From: Pseudomonas sp. Fl4BN1
GTDB taxonomy: Bacteria; Pseudomonadota; Gammaproteobacteria; Pseudomonadales; Pseudomonadaceae
Length of the DNA: 64,000 nucleotides
Reading direction: 5' to 3'
Assembly: GCF_009908285.1 (NCBI RefSeq)
Contig: NZ_JAAARM010000002.1
Location: 1-64,000 of the forward strand
Under the pieces are notes generated by a model. It saw only the letters and a program-made list of their open reading frames with translations. It did no database searches and was not told where the DNA came from. Made by a program: the position numbers and the translations under genes. Below are positions 17,976-27,185 of this stretch, one piece after another. Position 1 is the first letter of the stretch. Each line of letters starts with the position of its first letter.

Positions 17976-19403
17976 ATGCCCGAACGCCCGCCTCTTGACG
18001 CCACCACCGCCCGCTGGGTGCCCTGGGTAGTGGCCATCGCCTTCTTCATGCAATCCCTGGACGGCACCATCCTCAATACGGCGTTGCCGGCCATGGCCAA
18101 GGACCTTGCGGAAGATCCGCTGCGCATGCAGGGGGTGATCATCGCCTACATGCTCACCGTAGCCCTGCTGATCCCCGCCTCGGGCTGGATCGCCGACCGC
18201 TTCGGCACCAAGAAGATCTTCTTTGGCGCCATCTTGCTGTTCAGCATCGGCTCCTTGCTGTGCGCCCTCTCCAATTCCCTGGGCATGCTCAACGGCGCAC
18301 GGGTGATCCAGGGCCTGGGCGGGGCCCTGATGCTGCCGGTGGGCCGGCTGGTTGTGCTGCGCGCCTACCCGCGCTCGGAACTGGTGCGGATCATGGGATT
18401 CATCACCATCCCCGGGCTGCTGGGTCCGCTGATCGGCCCGACCATGGGCGGCTGGATGGTGCAGTACCTGACCTGGCACTGGATCTTCCTGATCAACCTG
18501 CCAGTGGGCGCCGTTGGCTGCTACGCGGTGTGGCGCTTTATTCCCGACCTGCGCGGCAGCGAGCGCACACGCTTCGATAGCCTGGGCTTTTTGCTGTTCG
18601 GCGCAGCGATGGTGCTGATCACCATCGCCATGGAAGGCCTGGGCGAGTTGCACCTGCCCCACCTGCGGGTGATGCTGCTGCTGTTCGGCGGGATGGCGTG
18701 CCTGGCGGCCTACTGGCTGCGCGCCGGGCATATCGACAACCCGCTGTTCGCGCCGTCGCTGTTCAAGGTGCGAACCTTTGCCGTGGGCATCCTCGGCAAC
18801 CTGTTCGCCCGTTTGGGCAGCGGCGCCTTGCCGTTCCTGGTGCCCTTGCTGCTGCAGGTGGCCCTGGGTTATTCGCCGTCCCAGGCCGGCATGAGCATGC
18901 TGCCCCTGGCCGCCGCGGCGATGCTGGCCAAATCCATTGCCCGGCCGCTGATCGAGCGCCTGGGCTATCGCATTGTGCTCACCGGCAACACCCTGGCCCT
19001 GGGCCTGATGCTGGCAAGCATGGGGCTGGTCAGCGAACAGACGCCCTACCCGCTGCTGCTGTGCATGCTGGCGGTGCTGGGGGCGATCAACTCGCTGCAG
19101 TTCACGGCGATGAATACCGTGACCCTGATCGACCTCGACGATGCCGCCGCCAGCAGCGGCAACAGCCTGCTGTCGGTGGTAGCGCAGTTGTCCCTGAGCC
19201 TGGGGGTGGCCTGTGCCGGTGCGTTGCTCGGCGGCTTTACCGCGGGAGTGGGTAACGACGGGGTGGATACGGTGCTGGGCGCCTTCCAGCTGACCTTCCT
19301 CACCGTGGGCATCATGGCGATGCTGGCGGCGGCGATCTTCCTCCAGCTATCACCCACCGACGGCCGCCGAGCGCGCAAGGTCGAGGAACACATCGAACAC
19401 TGA
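17976..19403 (+). CDS. mdtD: MFS drug efflux transporter, MdtD-like (DHA2 family)
   Basis: 475 residues, about 14 membrane segments. Segment 1 holds the SLDGTILNTALPAMA motif of DHA2 exporters, the cytoplasmic loop after segment 2 holds the DRFGTKK motif A, and ARVIQGLGGALMLPVGR follows. Length and sequence match E. coli MdtD (471 residues), a putative proton-driven drug exporter. It stands alone between two REP pairs, so there is no operon evidence for substrate. The short spacing to the upstream REP leaves little room for its own promoter. Confidence 0.85.
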   Translation: MPERPPLDATTARWVPWVVAIAFFMQSLDGTILNTALPAMAKDLAEDPLRMQGVIIAYMLTVALLIPASGWIADRFGTKKIFFGAILLFSIGSLLCALSNSLGMLNGARVIQGLGGALMLPVGRLVVLRAYPRSELVRIMGFITIPGLLGPLIGPTMGGWMVQYLTWHWIFLINLPVGAVGCYAVWRFIPDLRGSERTRFDSLGFLLFGAAMVLITIAMEGLGELHLPHLRVMLLLFGGMACLAAYWLRAGHIDNPLFAPSLFKVRTFAVGILGNLFARLGSGALPFLVPLLLQVALGYSPSQAGMSMLPLAAAAMLAKSIARPLIERLGYRIVLTGNTLALGLMLASMGLVSEQTPYPLLLCMLAVLGAINSLQFTAMNTVTLIDLDDAAASSGNSLLSVVAQLSLSLGVACAGALLGGFTAGVGNDGVDTVLGAFQLTFLTVGIMAMLAAAIFLQLSPTDGRRARKVEEHIEH

Positions 19404-19420
19404 ACCCACACACCTCCCCC

Positions 19421-19502
19421 GTAGGAGCCGGCTTGCCGGCGAAGAGACCCTTGAGCCCTGTGCAAACCTTGCGGCCGCCTTCGCTGGCAAGCCAGCGCCT
19501 AT
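19421..19502. repeat. REP palindrome pair
   Basis: CCGG-type arm first, CTGG-type arm second. The outer end of the second arm is degenerate (AGCGCCTATCC). Confidence 0.85.
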
Positions 19503-19598
19503 CCAGAACCGCCCCTGTGCGGTTGCTCGTCCAGAATTTGCAGGTTGAGGGAGCGGGACTGATACACTGCGCGACATTTTGTTTTGCAGGCCAGTCCC

Positions 19599-20984
<1,386 letters not shown>

Positions 20985-20989
20985 TCCTC

Positions 20990-21092
20990 TGTAGCTGCGG
21001 CCGGGCGGCTTTCCGCTCGCCAGCGAACAACCATGCTGCGGTCTGCCAGACAGACCGCGGCGCTCCCTTTGCTGGCAAGCCAGCTCCTGCAG
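20990..21092. repeat. degenerate REP pair
   Basis: The left arm is disrupted (GTAGCTGCGGCCGGGCGGC) and the right arm is nearly intact (GCTGGCAAGCCAGCTCCTGC). It lies between dbpA and the flavoprotein gene. Confidence 0.65.
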
Positions 21093-21112
21093 TTTCCTGA
21101 GAGGACAACGTT

Positions 21113-22291
21113 TTGCGCTCTACCGAAGTCGTGATCATTGGCGCTGGCGCCGCAGGCCTGATGTGCGCCCTGACCGCCGCTGGTCGTGGGCGCCAGGTGC
21201 TGCTGCTGGACCACGCCAACAAGGCCGGCAAGAAGATCCTCATGTCCGGCGGCGGCCGCTGCAACTTCACCAATATGTACACCGAGCCGAGCAACTTCCT
21301 CTCGCAAAACCCACACTTCTGCAAGTCGGCCCTGGCCCGCTATACCCAGTGGGACTTCATTGGCATGGTGGCCAAGCACGGCGTGCCCTACCACGAGAAG
21401 AAACTCGGCCAGCTGTTCTGCGATAACAAATCCAGCGACATCCTCGGCATGCTGCTCGACGAATGCGACCAGGTGGGCGTCGAGTTGCGCCTGGACACCT
21501 CGATCCAGCAGATCGAGAAACTCGAGTCCGGCTACCTGCTGCAAACCACCCTTGGCCAGGTGCAGTGCCAATCCCTGGTGATCGCCACCGGCGGCCTGTC
21601 GATCCCGACCCTGGGCGCCACCGGCTTCGGCTACCAGGTGGCCAGGCAGTTCGGCCATGAACTGCTGCCGACCCGCGCCGGCCTGGTGCCCTTCACCATC
21701 ACCGACCAGCTCAAAGAGCTGTGCGGCGAGTTGTCGGGAACCTCGGTGGACTGCCTGGTGAGCTGCAACGAGCAGAGTTTCCGCGAGAACATCCTGTTTA
21801 CCCACCGCGGCCTCAGCGGCCCGGCGATCCTGCAGATTTCCTCCTACTGGCAGCCCGGCGACAGCGTCGAGATCAACCTGCTGCCGGACCACGACGCCCT
21901 GGACTGGCTGCAACAGCAGCAAGCCGAGCGCCCCAACAGCGAACTCAAGACCCTGCTGGGTGAGATCTTTACCAAGAAGATGGCCGGGCTCCTGGCCGAC
22001 CATTGGTTCGTCTCCAAGCCGATGAAGCAGTACACCCCGGCAGAGCTGGCGGACGTGGCAGGCAAACTCGGCAGTTGGCAACTGGTGCCGGCGGGCACTG
22101 AGGGTTACCGCACCGCCGAAGTGACCCTGGGCGGCGTCGATACCCGTGAAGTCTCCTCCAAGACCATGGAATCGCTGAAAAGCCCGGGGCTGTACTTCAT
22201 TGGTGAAGTGCTGGACGTCAGCGGCCACCTGGGCGGTTTCAACTTCCAGTGGGCCTGGGCCTCGGGTTACGCGGCGGCGCAGTACGCCTGA
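21113..22291 (+). CDS. FAD-dependent oxidoreductase, HI0933/YhiN family
   Basis: 392 residues. The N-terminal dinucleotide fold VVIIGAGAAGLMCALTAA, the GGGRCNFTNMY segment (about 44-54) and the C-terminal GEVLDVSGHLGGFNFQWAWASG are the marks of the HI0933/YhiN flavoprotein family, which includes BaiN-like enzymes. The specific substrate is unknown. It starts at TTG, with GAGGA eight bases upstream and no nearby ATG that keeps the flavin motif. It stands between dbpA and yccS on the same strand but with a REP before it. Confidence 0.87.
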   Translation: MRSTEVVIIGAGAAGLMCALTAAGRGRQVLLLDHANKAGKKILMSGGGRCNFTNMYTEPSNFLSQNPHFCKSALARYTQWDFIGMVAKHGVPYHEKKLGQLFCDNKSSDILGMLLDECDQVGVELRLDTSIQQIEKLESGYLLQTTLGQVQCQSLVIATGGLSIPTLGATGFGYQVARQFGHELLPTRAGLVPFTITDQLKELCGELSGTSVDCLVSCNEQSFRENILFTHRGLSGPAILQISSYWQPGDSVEINLLPDHDALDWLQQQQAERPNSELKTLLGEIFTKKMAGLLADHWFVSKPMKQYTPAELADVAGKLGSWQLVPAGTEGYRTAEVTLGGVDTREVSSKTMESLKSPGLYFIGEVLDVSGHLGGFNFQWAWASGYAAAQYA

Positions 22292-22533
22292 GACCTTTTC
22301 TGAGCTGTCGCTGTAGCCACGGCCAAAGGCAGCAATAGGCCCACAGAATCTCCGGTCGCTGCGCGCTTCGGCTCGATCGCAACCGGCGCCAGCGACGACA
22401 GGGAAACCTCGGCAGCAGGCTTGGTTTCAGGCCGGCGGGAACGAATTTTGCTCAAGGATGTGACGGCGGCATTGCGCCGTCGTCAATACTGGCTCAATTT
22501 AGCTGCATTGCCCCGGAAGGCCTGCCCCACTCC

Positions 22534-24720
22534 ATGTCATCGACCTCTCTTCGCCATTCCCTGCGCCGTCTCTGGGCACTGGATAAATTCAGCTACAGCG
22601 TACGGGTGTTCATCGCTCTGACCGGCAGCATGGCGCTGTGCTGGTACCAGGATGAAATGGCCCTGCTGATCCCGCTGTTCCTCGGCATCATCGCCAGCGC
22701 CCTGGCGGAAACCGACGACAGCTGGCAAGGCCGGCTGAACTCCCTGGCGGTGACCCTGGTGTGTTTCAGCATCGCCGCGCTGTCGGTGGAACTGCTGTTC
22801 CCCTACCCCTGGATCTTCGCCATCGCCCTGGCCCTGGCCAGTTTTGGCCTGACCATGCTCGGAGCCCTGGGCGAACGCTACGGCGCCATCGCCTCGGCGA
22901 CCCTGATTCTTTCGGTCTACACCATGATCGGCGTCGACCAGCGCGGCGGCGCGGTGATCGACTTCTGGCATGAACCGCTGCTGCTGGTAGCCGGCGCCGC
23001 CTGGTACGGCCTGCTGTCGGTGCTGTGGCAGGCGCTGTTCTCCAACCAGCCGGTGCAACAGAGCCTGGCCCGGCTGTTCCGCGAACTGGGCTACTACCTC
23101 AAGCTCAAGTCGTCGCTGTTCGAACCGATCCGCCAGTTGGATGTGGAAGCCCGACGCCTGGAACTGGCCCAGCAAAATGGCAAGGTGGTGGCGGCTCTCA
23201 ACGCGGCCAAGGAAATAATCCTGCACCGGGTCGGCAACGGGCGACCGGGGTCGAAGGTCAGCCGCTACCTGAAGCTGTACTTCCTCGCTCAGGACATCCA
23301 CGAACGCGCCAGTTCGTCCCACTACCCGTACAACGCCCTGGCCGATGCCTTCTTCCACAGCGACGTGCTGTTCCGCTGCCAGCGCCTGCTGCGCCAGCAG
23401 GGCAAGGCCTGCCGCGCCCTGGCAGAATCCATCCAGCTGCGCCAACCATTCGTCTATGACGCCAGCTTCGCCGAAGCCCTGAGCGACCTGCATGCCTCCC
23501 TGGAACACCTGCGCATCCAGAGCAACCCGGCCTGGCGCGGACTGCTGCGCTCGCTGCGCGCCCTGGCCGCCAACCTCGGCACCCTCGACCGGCTGCTCAG
23601 CGACGCCAGCAACCCCGACGCCCTGGCCGACGCCACCGACAGCAGCCTGCTGGACCGCTCGCCACGCAACCTCAAGGATGTCTGGACGCGCCTGCGCACC
23701 CAGCTGACGCCGACCTCGTTGCTGTTCCGTCACGCACTGCGCCTGCCCCTGGCACTGAGCATCGGCTACGGCATGGTGCACTTGATCCACCCGTCCCAGG
23801 GCTATTGGATCATCCTCACCACGCTGTTCGTCTGCCAGCCCAACTACGGTGCTACCCGGCGCAAACTGGGACAGCGGATCATCGGCACCGCCATTGGCCT
23901 GACCATCGCCTGGGCGCTGTTCGACCTGTTCCCCAGCCCGCTGGTGCAGTCGCTGTTCGCCATTGCCGCCGGGGTGGTGTTCTTTACCAACCGCACCACC
24001 CGCTACACCCTGGCCACCGCCGCCATCACCCTGATGGTGCTGTTCTGCTTCAACCAGGTGGGCGATGGTTACGGACTGTTCCTGCCACGGCTGTTCGATA
24101 CCTTGCTGGGCAGCCTGATCGCCGGGCTCGCGGTGTTCCTGTTCCTGCCGGATTGGCAAGGCCGGCGCCTGAACAAGGTGCTGGCCAACACCCTGACCTG
24201 CAACAGCATCTACCTGCGCCAGATCATGCAGCAGTACGCCGCCGGCAAGAGCGACGACCTGGCCTACCGCCTGGCCCGGCGCAACGCCCACAACGCCGAT
24301 GCCGCACTGTCCACCACCCTGGCCAACATGCTCATGGAGCCGGGGCACTTCCGTAAGGAGGCAGACGTGGGCTTCCGCTTCCTGGTGCTGTCCCACACCC
24401 TGCTCAGCTATCTTTCGGGACTCGGCGCACACCGGGAAACCCAACTGCCGAGCGAGGTCCGCGAGCAACTGATCGAGGGGGCCGGGGGCAGCCTGGCGGC
24501 GAGTATCGACGAGATCGCCCAGGGCCTGGCCAACAAGACCCCGATTGCGATCCAGAGCGATGCCGAGGAGGCGCTGGCCAATGAACTGGAGCAGATGCCC
24601 GACGAGATCGACGAAGGCCAGCGCCTGGTGCAAACCCAATTGGGGCTGATCTGCCGCCAGCTGGGCCCGCTACGGACCCTGGCGGCGCATTTGATCAAGG
24701 ACACCAGCAGCGCTGAATAA
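22534..24720 (+). CDS. yccS: YccS/YhfK-family FUSC-type membrane protein
   Basis: 728 residues. Two blocks of membrane segments (about residues 22-160 and 395-530) flank a long soluble region, with another soluble region at the C-terminus, the YccS/YhfK layout. The second block has HPSQGYWIILTTLFVCQPNYGATRRK, typical of fusaric-acid-resistance-like proteins. It is a probable inner-membrane transporter of unknown substrate. The ribosome site is weak (GGAAGG about 17 bases before). A small hairpin (GACGGCG with CGCCGTC) at 22462-22481 lies in its leader. Confidence 0.88.
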   Translation: MSSTSLRHSLRRLWALDKFSYSVRVFIALTGSMALCWYQDEMALLIPLFLGIIASALAETDDSWQGRLNSLAVTLVCFSIAALSVELLFPYPWIFAIALALASFGLTMLGALGERYGAIASATLILSVYTMIGVDQRGGAVIDFWHEPLLLVAGAAWYGLLSVLWQALFSNQPVQQSLARLFRELGYYLKLKSSLFEPIRQLDVEARRLELAQQNGKVVAALNAAKEIILHRVGNGRPGSKVSRYLKLYFLAQDIHERASSSHYPYNALADAFFHSDVLFRCQRLLRQQGKACRALAESIQLRQPFVYDASFAEALSDLHASLEHLRIQSNPAWRGLLRSLRALAANLGTLDRLLSDASNPDALADATDSSLLDRSPRNLKDVWTRLRTQLTPTSLLFRHALRLPLALSIGYGMVHLIHPSQGYWIILTTLFVCQPNYGATRRKLGQRIIGTAIGLTIAWALFDLFPSPLVQSLFAIAAGVVFFTNRTTRYTLATAAITLMVLFCFNQVGDGYGLFLPRLFDTLLGSLIAGLAVFLFLPDWQGRRLNKVLANTLTCNSIYLRQIMQQYAAGKSDDLAYRLARRNAHNADAALSTTLANMLMEPGHFRKEADVGFRFLVLSHTLLSYLSGLGAHRETQLPSEVREQLIEGAGGSLAASIDEIAQGLANKTPIAIQSDAEEALANELEQMPDEIDEGQRLVQTQLGLICRQLGPLRTLAAHLIKDTSSAE

Positions 24721-24722
24721 CC

Positions 24723-24804
24723 GTAGGAGCCGGCTTGCCGGCGAAAGGGGCCGCGGGAGCTGCGTGAAATCCGGGGGCCTCTTCGCTGGCAAGCCAGCTC
24801 CTAC
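24723..24804. repeat. REP palindrome pair
   Basis: CCGG-type arm first, CTGG-type arm second. It begins two bases after the yccS stop and lies between convergent genes. Confidence 0.9.
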
Positions 24805-24837
24805 ACAAGCCAGCGCCTGCACCAGCCTACTGCCCGG

Positions 24838-25575
24838 TTACATGCCGTGCTCGCGCAACAGGCGGTCGTAGCTGCCATCCGCTTTCATCGCGGCAATTTC
24901 CTGATCGAACCTGGCAACGATCTGCGCATGCTCGGGATTCTTCAGGCTCACCAGGATATGCAGGCTGTTTTCGCTCAGGGGCTTGGGCAGGAACTCCACC
25001 GCGTTGCGTACCCGCGGTGACTCCCGGGCCAGGTAGTAACGGGCAACGTATTCATCTTCCAGGGTCAGCTTGACCCGGTCCGCCGCCAGCATGCGCACGG
25101 CCATGGCGAAGTTGTGCACCGGAACCTTCTGCAGGTCCGGGTCATTGTCGAACTCCGGGGAATAGGCATAGCCACGCACCACCGCCACCGGATAAGCGTG
25201 CAGTTGCTTGAGATTGTTGTATTCCAGCGGGGCGTCCTTGCGCTTGATGAAGCGCACCCGGTTGAGCATGTACTCCGAAGAGAATTGCCCCAACTGAGTG
25301 CGCTCCTCGTTGTACCAGGCATTGACCAGCACGTCGTAGCGCCCCTCGCCAATACCCAACAGGGCCCGAGCCCAGGGCACCTGTTCAAACTCGCTGGAGT
25401 AGCCGGCGCGGGCCAGGGCAGTACTGACAATATCGGTGGCCACGCCGCCGTTGACCAAGGTCGCGTCAGTAAAGGGAGGCCAGGTGTCAGCGACCAGTCG
25501 CAGCTTCTGTGCAGAAGCGCTCTGGTCCAGCAACAGCAATCCGATCAAAGCCAAAGCTCGATGCAATCGCAGCAT
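24838..25575 (-). CDS. periplasmic solute-binding protein, SBP_bac_3-like
   Basis: 245 residues. The signal peptide is about 1-22 (ending SASA-QKLRL). The mature part is a family-3 binding protein fold: LVADTWPPFTD at the start, GEGRYDVLVNAWYNEERT, and the C-terminal NPEHAQIVARFDQEIAAMKADGSYDRLL. Such proteins usually bind amino acids, but this short type is often an orphan and its ligand cannot be read from sequence. No permease or ATPase gene is near. It is transcribed leftwards, convergent with yccS. Confidence 0.8.
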   Translation of the reverse strand: MLRLHRALALIGLLLLDQSASAQKLRLVADTWPPFTDATLVNGGVATDIVSTALARAGYSSEFEQVPWARALLGIGEGRYDVLVNAWYNEERTQLGQFSSEYMLNRVRFIKRKDAPLEYNNLKQLHAYPVAVVRGYAYSPEFDNDPDLQKVPVHNFAMAVRMLAADRVKLTLEDEYVARYYLARESPRVRNAVEFLPKPLSENSLHILVSLKNPEHAQIVARFDQEIAAMKADGSYDRLLREHGM

Positions 25576-25854
25576 GCTAAAAGATCCTTAGCGGGCACGG
25601 AGCCCGGCGCGTACCAGCTCACACTTAAGGGACCCTACCGACACTTGGCAGGTCGACCCCAGGCCCTAACATTAGCTCATCGAAAGCGATGTACAGGAGT
25701 TGAAAGCAGATTACACAAAGAAGACAAAAACCAGTGACAACAAATAGTGGCATTTTGACCTAACTCACAGAAACAGCCTCTGGGTGATACCTGACAAGAC
25801 ATCCCGCGGCGATGTGCTTACTATCTCGTGCAGCACTTTTCACAGGATATGAAC

Positions 25855-26307
25855 ATGGCCATCGAATGGGTCTGCAAACATCACACCGATCTGGGTAAAG
25901 AACAGCTGTACGCCATTCTGCAACTGCGCACCGAAGTGTTCGTGGTAGAGCAAAAATGCGCCTATCAGGAAGTTGACGGCCGCGACCTTGAAGGCGACAC
26001 CTGCCACCTGATGGCCTGGGACGGTGACCGTTTGCTAGCCTATCTGCGCCTGCTGGACCCGATCTCCCAAGGCGGCGACGTAGTGATCGGCCGTGTGGTG
26101 ACCGCCGAGCAGGCTCGCGGCCAGGGCCTGGGCCACGCCTTGATGGAGCAAGCACTGAAGCAGGCACAACGGCACTGGCCCGAGACTCCGATCTATCTCT
26201 CGGCCCAGTCACATCTTCAGGCTTACTACGCAGGCTACGGGTTCATTGTGGCGAGCGAGGAGTACCTGGAAGACGATATCCCGCATATCGGCATGCGCCG
26301 CCCCTGA
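25855..26307 (+). CDS. ElaA-family GNAT acetyltransferase
   Basis: 150 residues. The ElaA pattern is clear: QLRTEVFVVEQKCAYQEVDGRDLEGDTCHL near residues 22-52, the acetyl-CoA loop EQARGQGLGHALM, and YYAGYGFI at the end. The family is a GNAT acetyltransferase of uncertain substrate. AGGA eight bases before the ATG at 25855 favours this start over an ATG two codons upstream. The gene ends three bases before the end of the convergent HTH gene. Confidence 0.87.
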   Translation: MAIEWVCKHHTDLGKEQLYAILQLRTEVFVVEQKCAYQEVDGRDLEGDTCHLMAWDGDRLLAYLRLLDPISQGGDVVIGRVVTAEQARGQGLGHALMEQALKQAQRHWPETPIYLSAQSHLQAYYAGYGFIVASEEYLEDDIPHIGMRRP

Positions 26308-26310
26308 GCC

Positions 26311-26607
26311 TCAGGGGTACCCCAGCACCGCCTTGATCTGCCGTAGATTGGGCTCGATCCAGCCTTTGTCGATCGCCCCCCAACTGTGGATCCGATAGCG
26401 CCCGGCATGATTACGGGCGCCATCCTGCTGCTCGAACTCACAGAGAATATCCAGCTCCGCCAGCGCGGTGATGGTGTCCTGGGCGGTGCGCCGGGGCATG
26501 CCGGTCACTTCGCTCAACGCCGGTACGCTACTGGCCAGGCCACTGTCGATCAGGTACGCCACATACAGGCGGCGGTAGAAACTGCTCTTGGTCTTGCTTA
26601 CATCCAT
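26311..26607 (-). CDS. small winged-helix DNA-binding protein
   Basis: 98 residues. A predicted winged helix-turn-helix spans about residues 12-75 (LIDSGLASSVPALSEVTGMPRRTAQDTITALAELDIL), followed by an RYRIHSWGAIDKGW wing region. It is probably a transcription regulator whose targets are unknown. It starts 23 bp after the stop of the YgjP-like gene and is likely cotranscribed with it. GGAG lies just upstream of the ATG. Confidence 0.75.
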   Translation of the reverse strand: MDVSKTKSSFYRRLYVAYLIDSGLASSVPALSEVTGMPRRTAQDTITALAELDILCEFEQQDGARNHAGRYRIHSWGAIDKGWIEPNLRQIKAVLGYP

Positions 26608-26630
26608 CGCCCACTCCTTGTCGCTAAGGG

Positions 26631-27143
26631 TTAATCCGACGCCACTGCCTTGGTTTGCAGATCGCGCCAGGTCAGGTAGACCCGCAGGTCGAATTCCAGC
26701 TGGTGATAGCCCGGCAGCATATGCTCGCAGAGCTTGTAGAACGCCTTGTTGTGATCGGATTCCTTGAAGTGCGCCAGCTCGTGCACCACGATCATCCGCA
26801 GAAATTCCGGAGCCGCTTCCTTGAACAGCGAGGCGATGCGAATCTCCTTCTTGGCCTTGAGCTTGCCGCCCTGCACCCGGGACACGGTAGTGTGCAGGCC
26901 GAGGGCGCGATGGGTCAGGTCCAGGCGGTTATCGAACAGCACCTTGTCGATCGCCGGTGCATTGCGCAGGTACTCCTGCTTCAATTCCAGCGCGTAGCTG
27001 TACAGCGCCTTGTCACTCTGCACCGGGTGTTTCTGCGGATAGCGCTGGTTCAGGTAGTCGCCCAGACGCTCTTCAACGATCAGTTGGCGCACTTGCTCTT
27101 GCAAGGCAACGGGGTAGGCCTGGAGGTATTTGAGTGCAGTCAT
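26631..27143 (-). CDS. YgjP-like M48-type metallopeptidase
   Basis: 170 residues. The zinc motif is VVHELAHFKESDHNKAFYKLCE: HELAH with a downstream His in the DHNKAFY stretch, the YgjP/WLM-type signature. Its role is unknown; the proteins are cytoplasmic. The start at 27143 (MTALKYLQAYP) is preferred to an ATG five codons upstream. It heads a two-gene unit with the small HTH protein. Confidence 0.85.
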   Translation of the reverse strand: MTALKYLQAYPVALQEQVRQLIVEERLGDYLNQRYPQKHPVQSDKALYSYALELKQEYLRNAPAIDKVLFDNRLDLTHRALGLHTTVSRVQGGKLKAKKEIRIASLFKEAAPEFLRMIVVHELAHFKESDHNKAFYKLCEHMLPGYHQLEFDLRVYLTWRDLQTKAVASD

Positions 27144-27185
27144 GAGAGGGCAACGCAAGGTGCAAAGGTCAGCAGTGTAGCGAAT

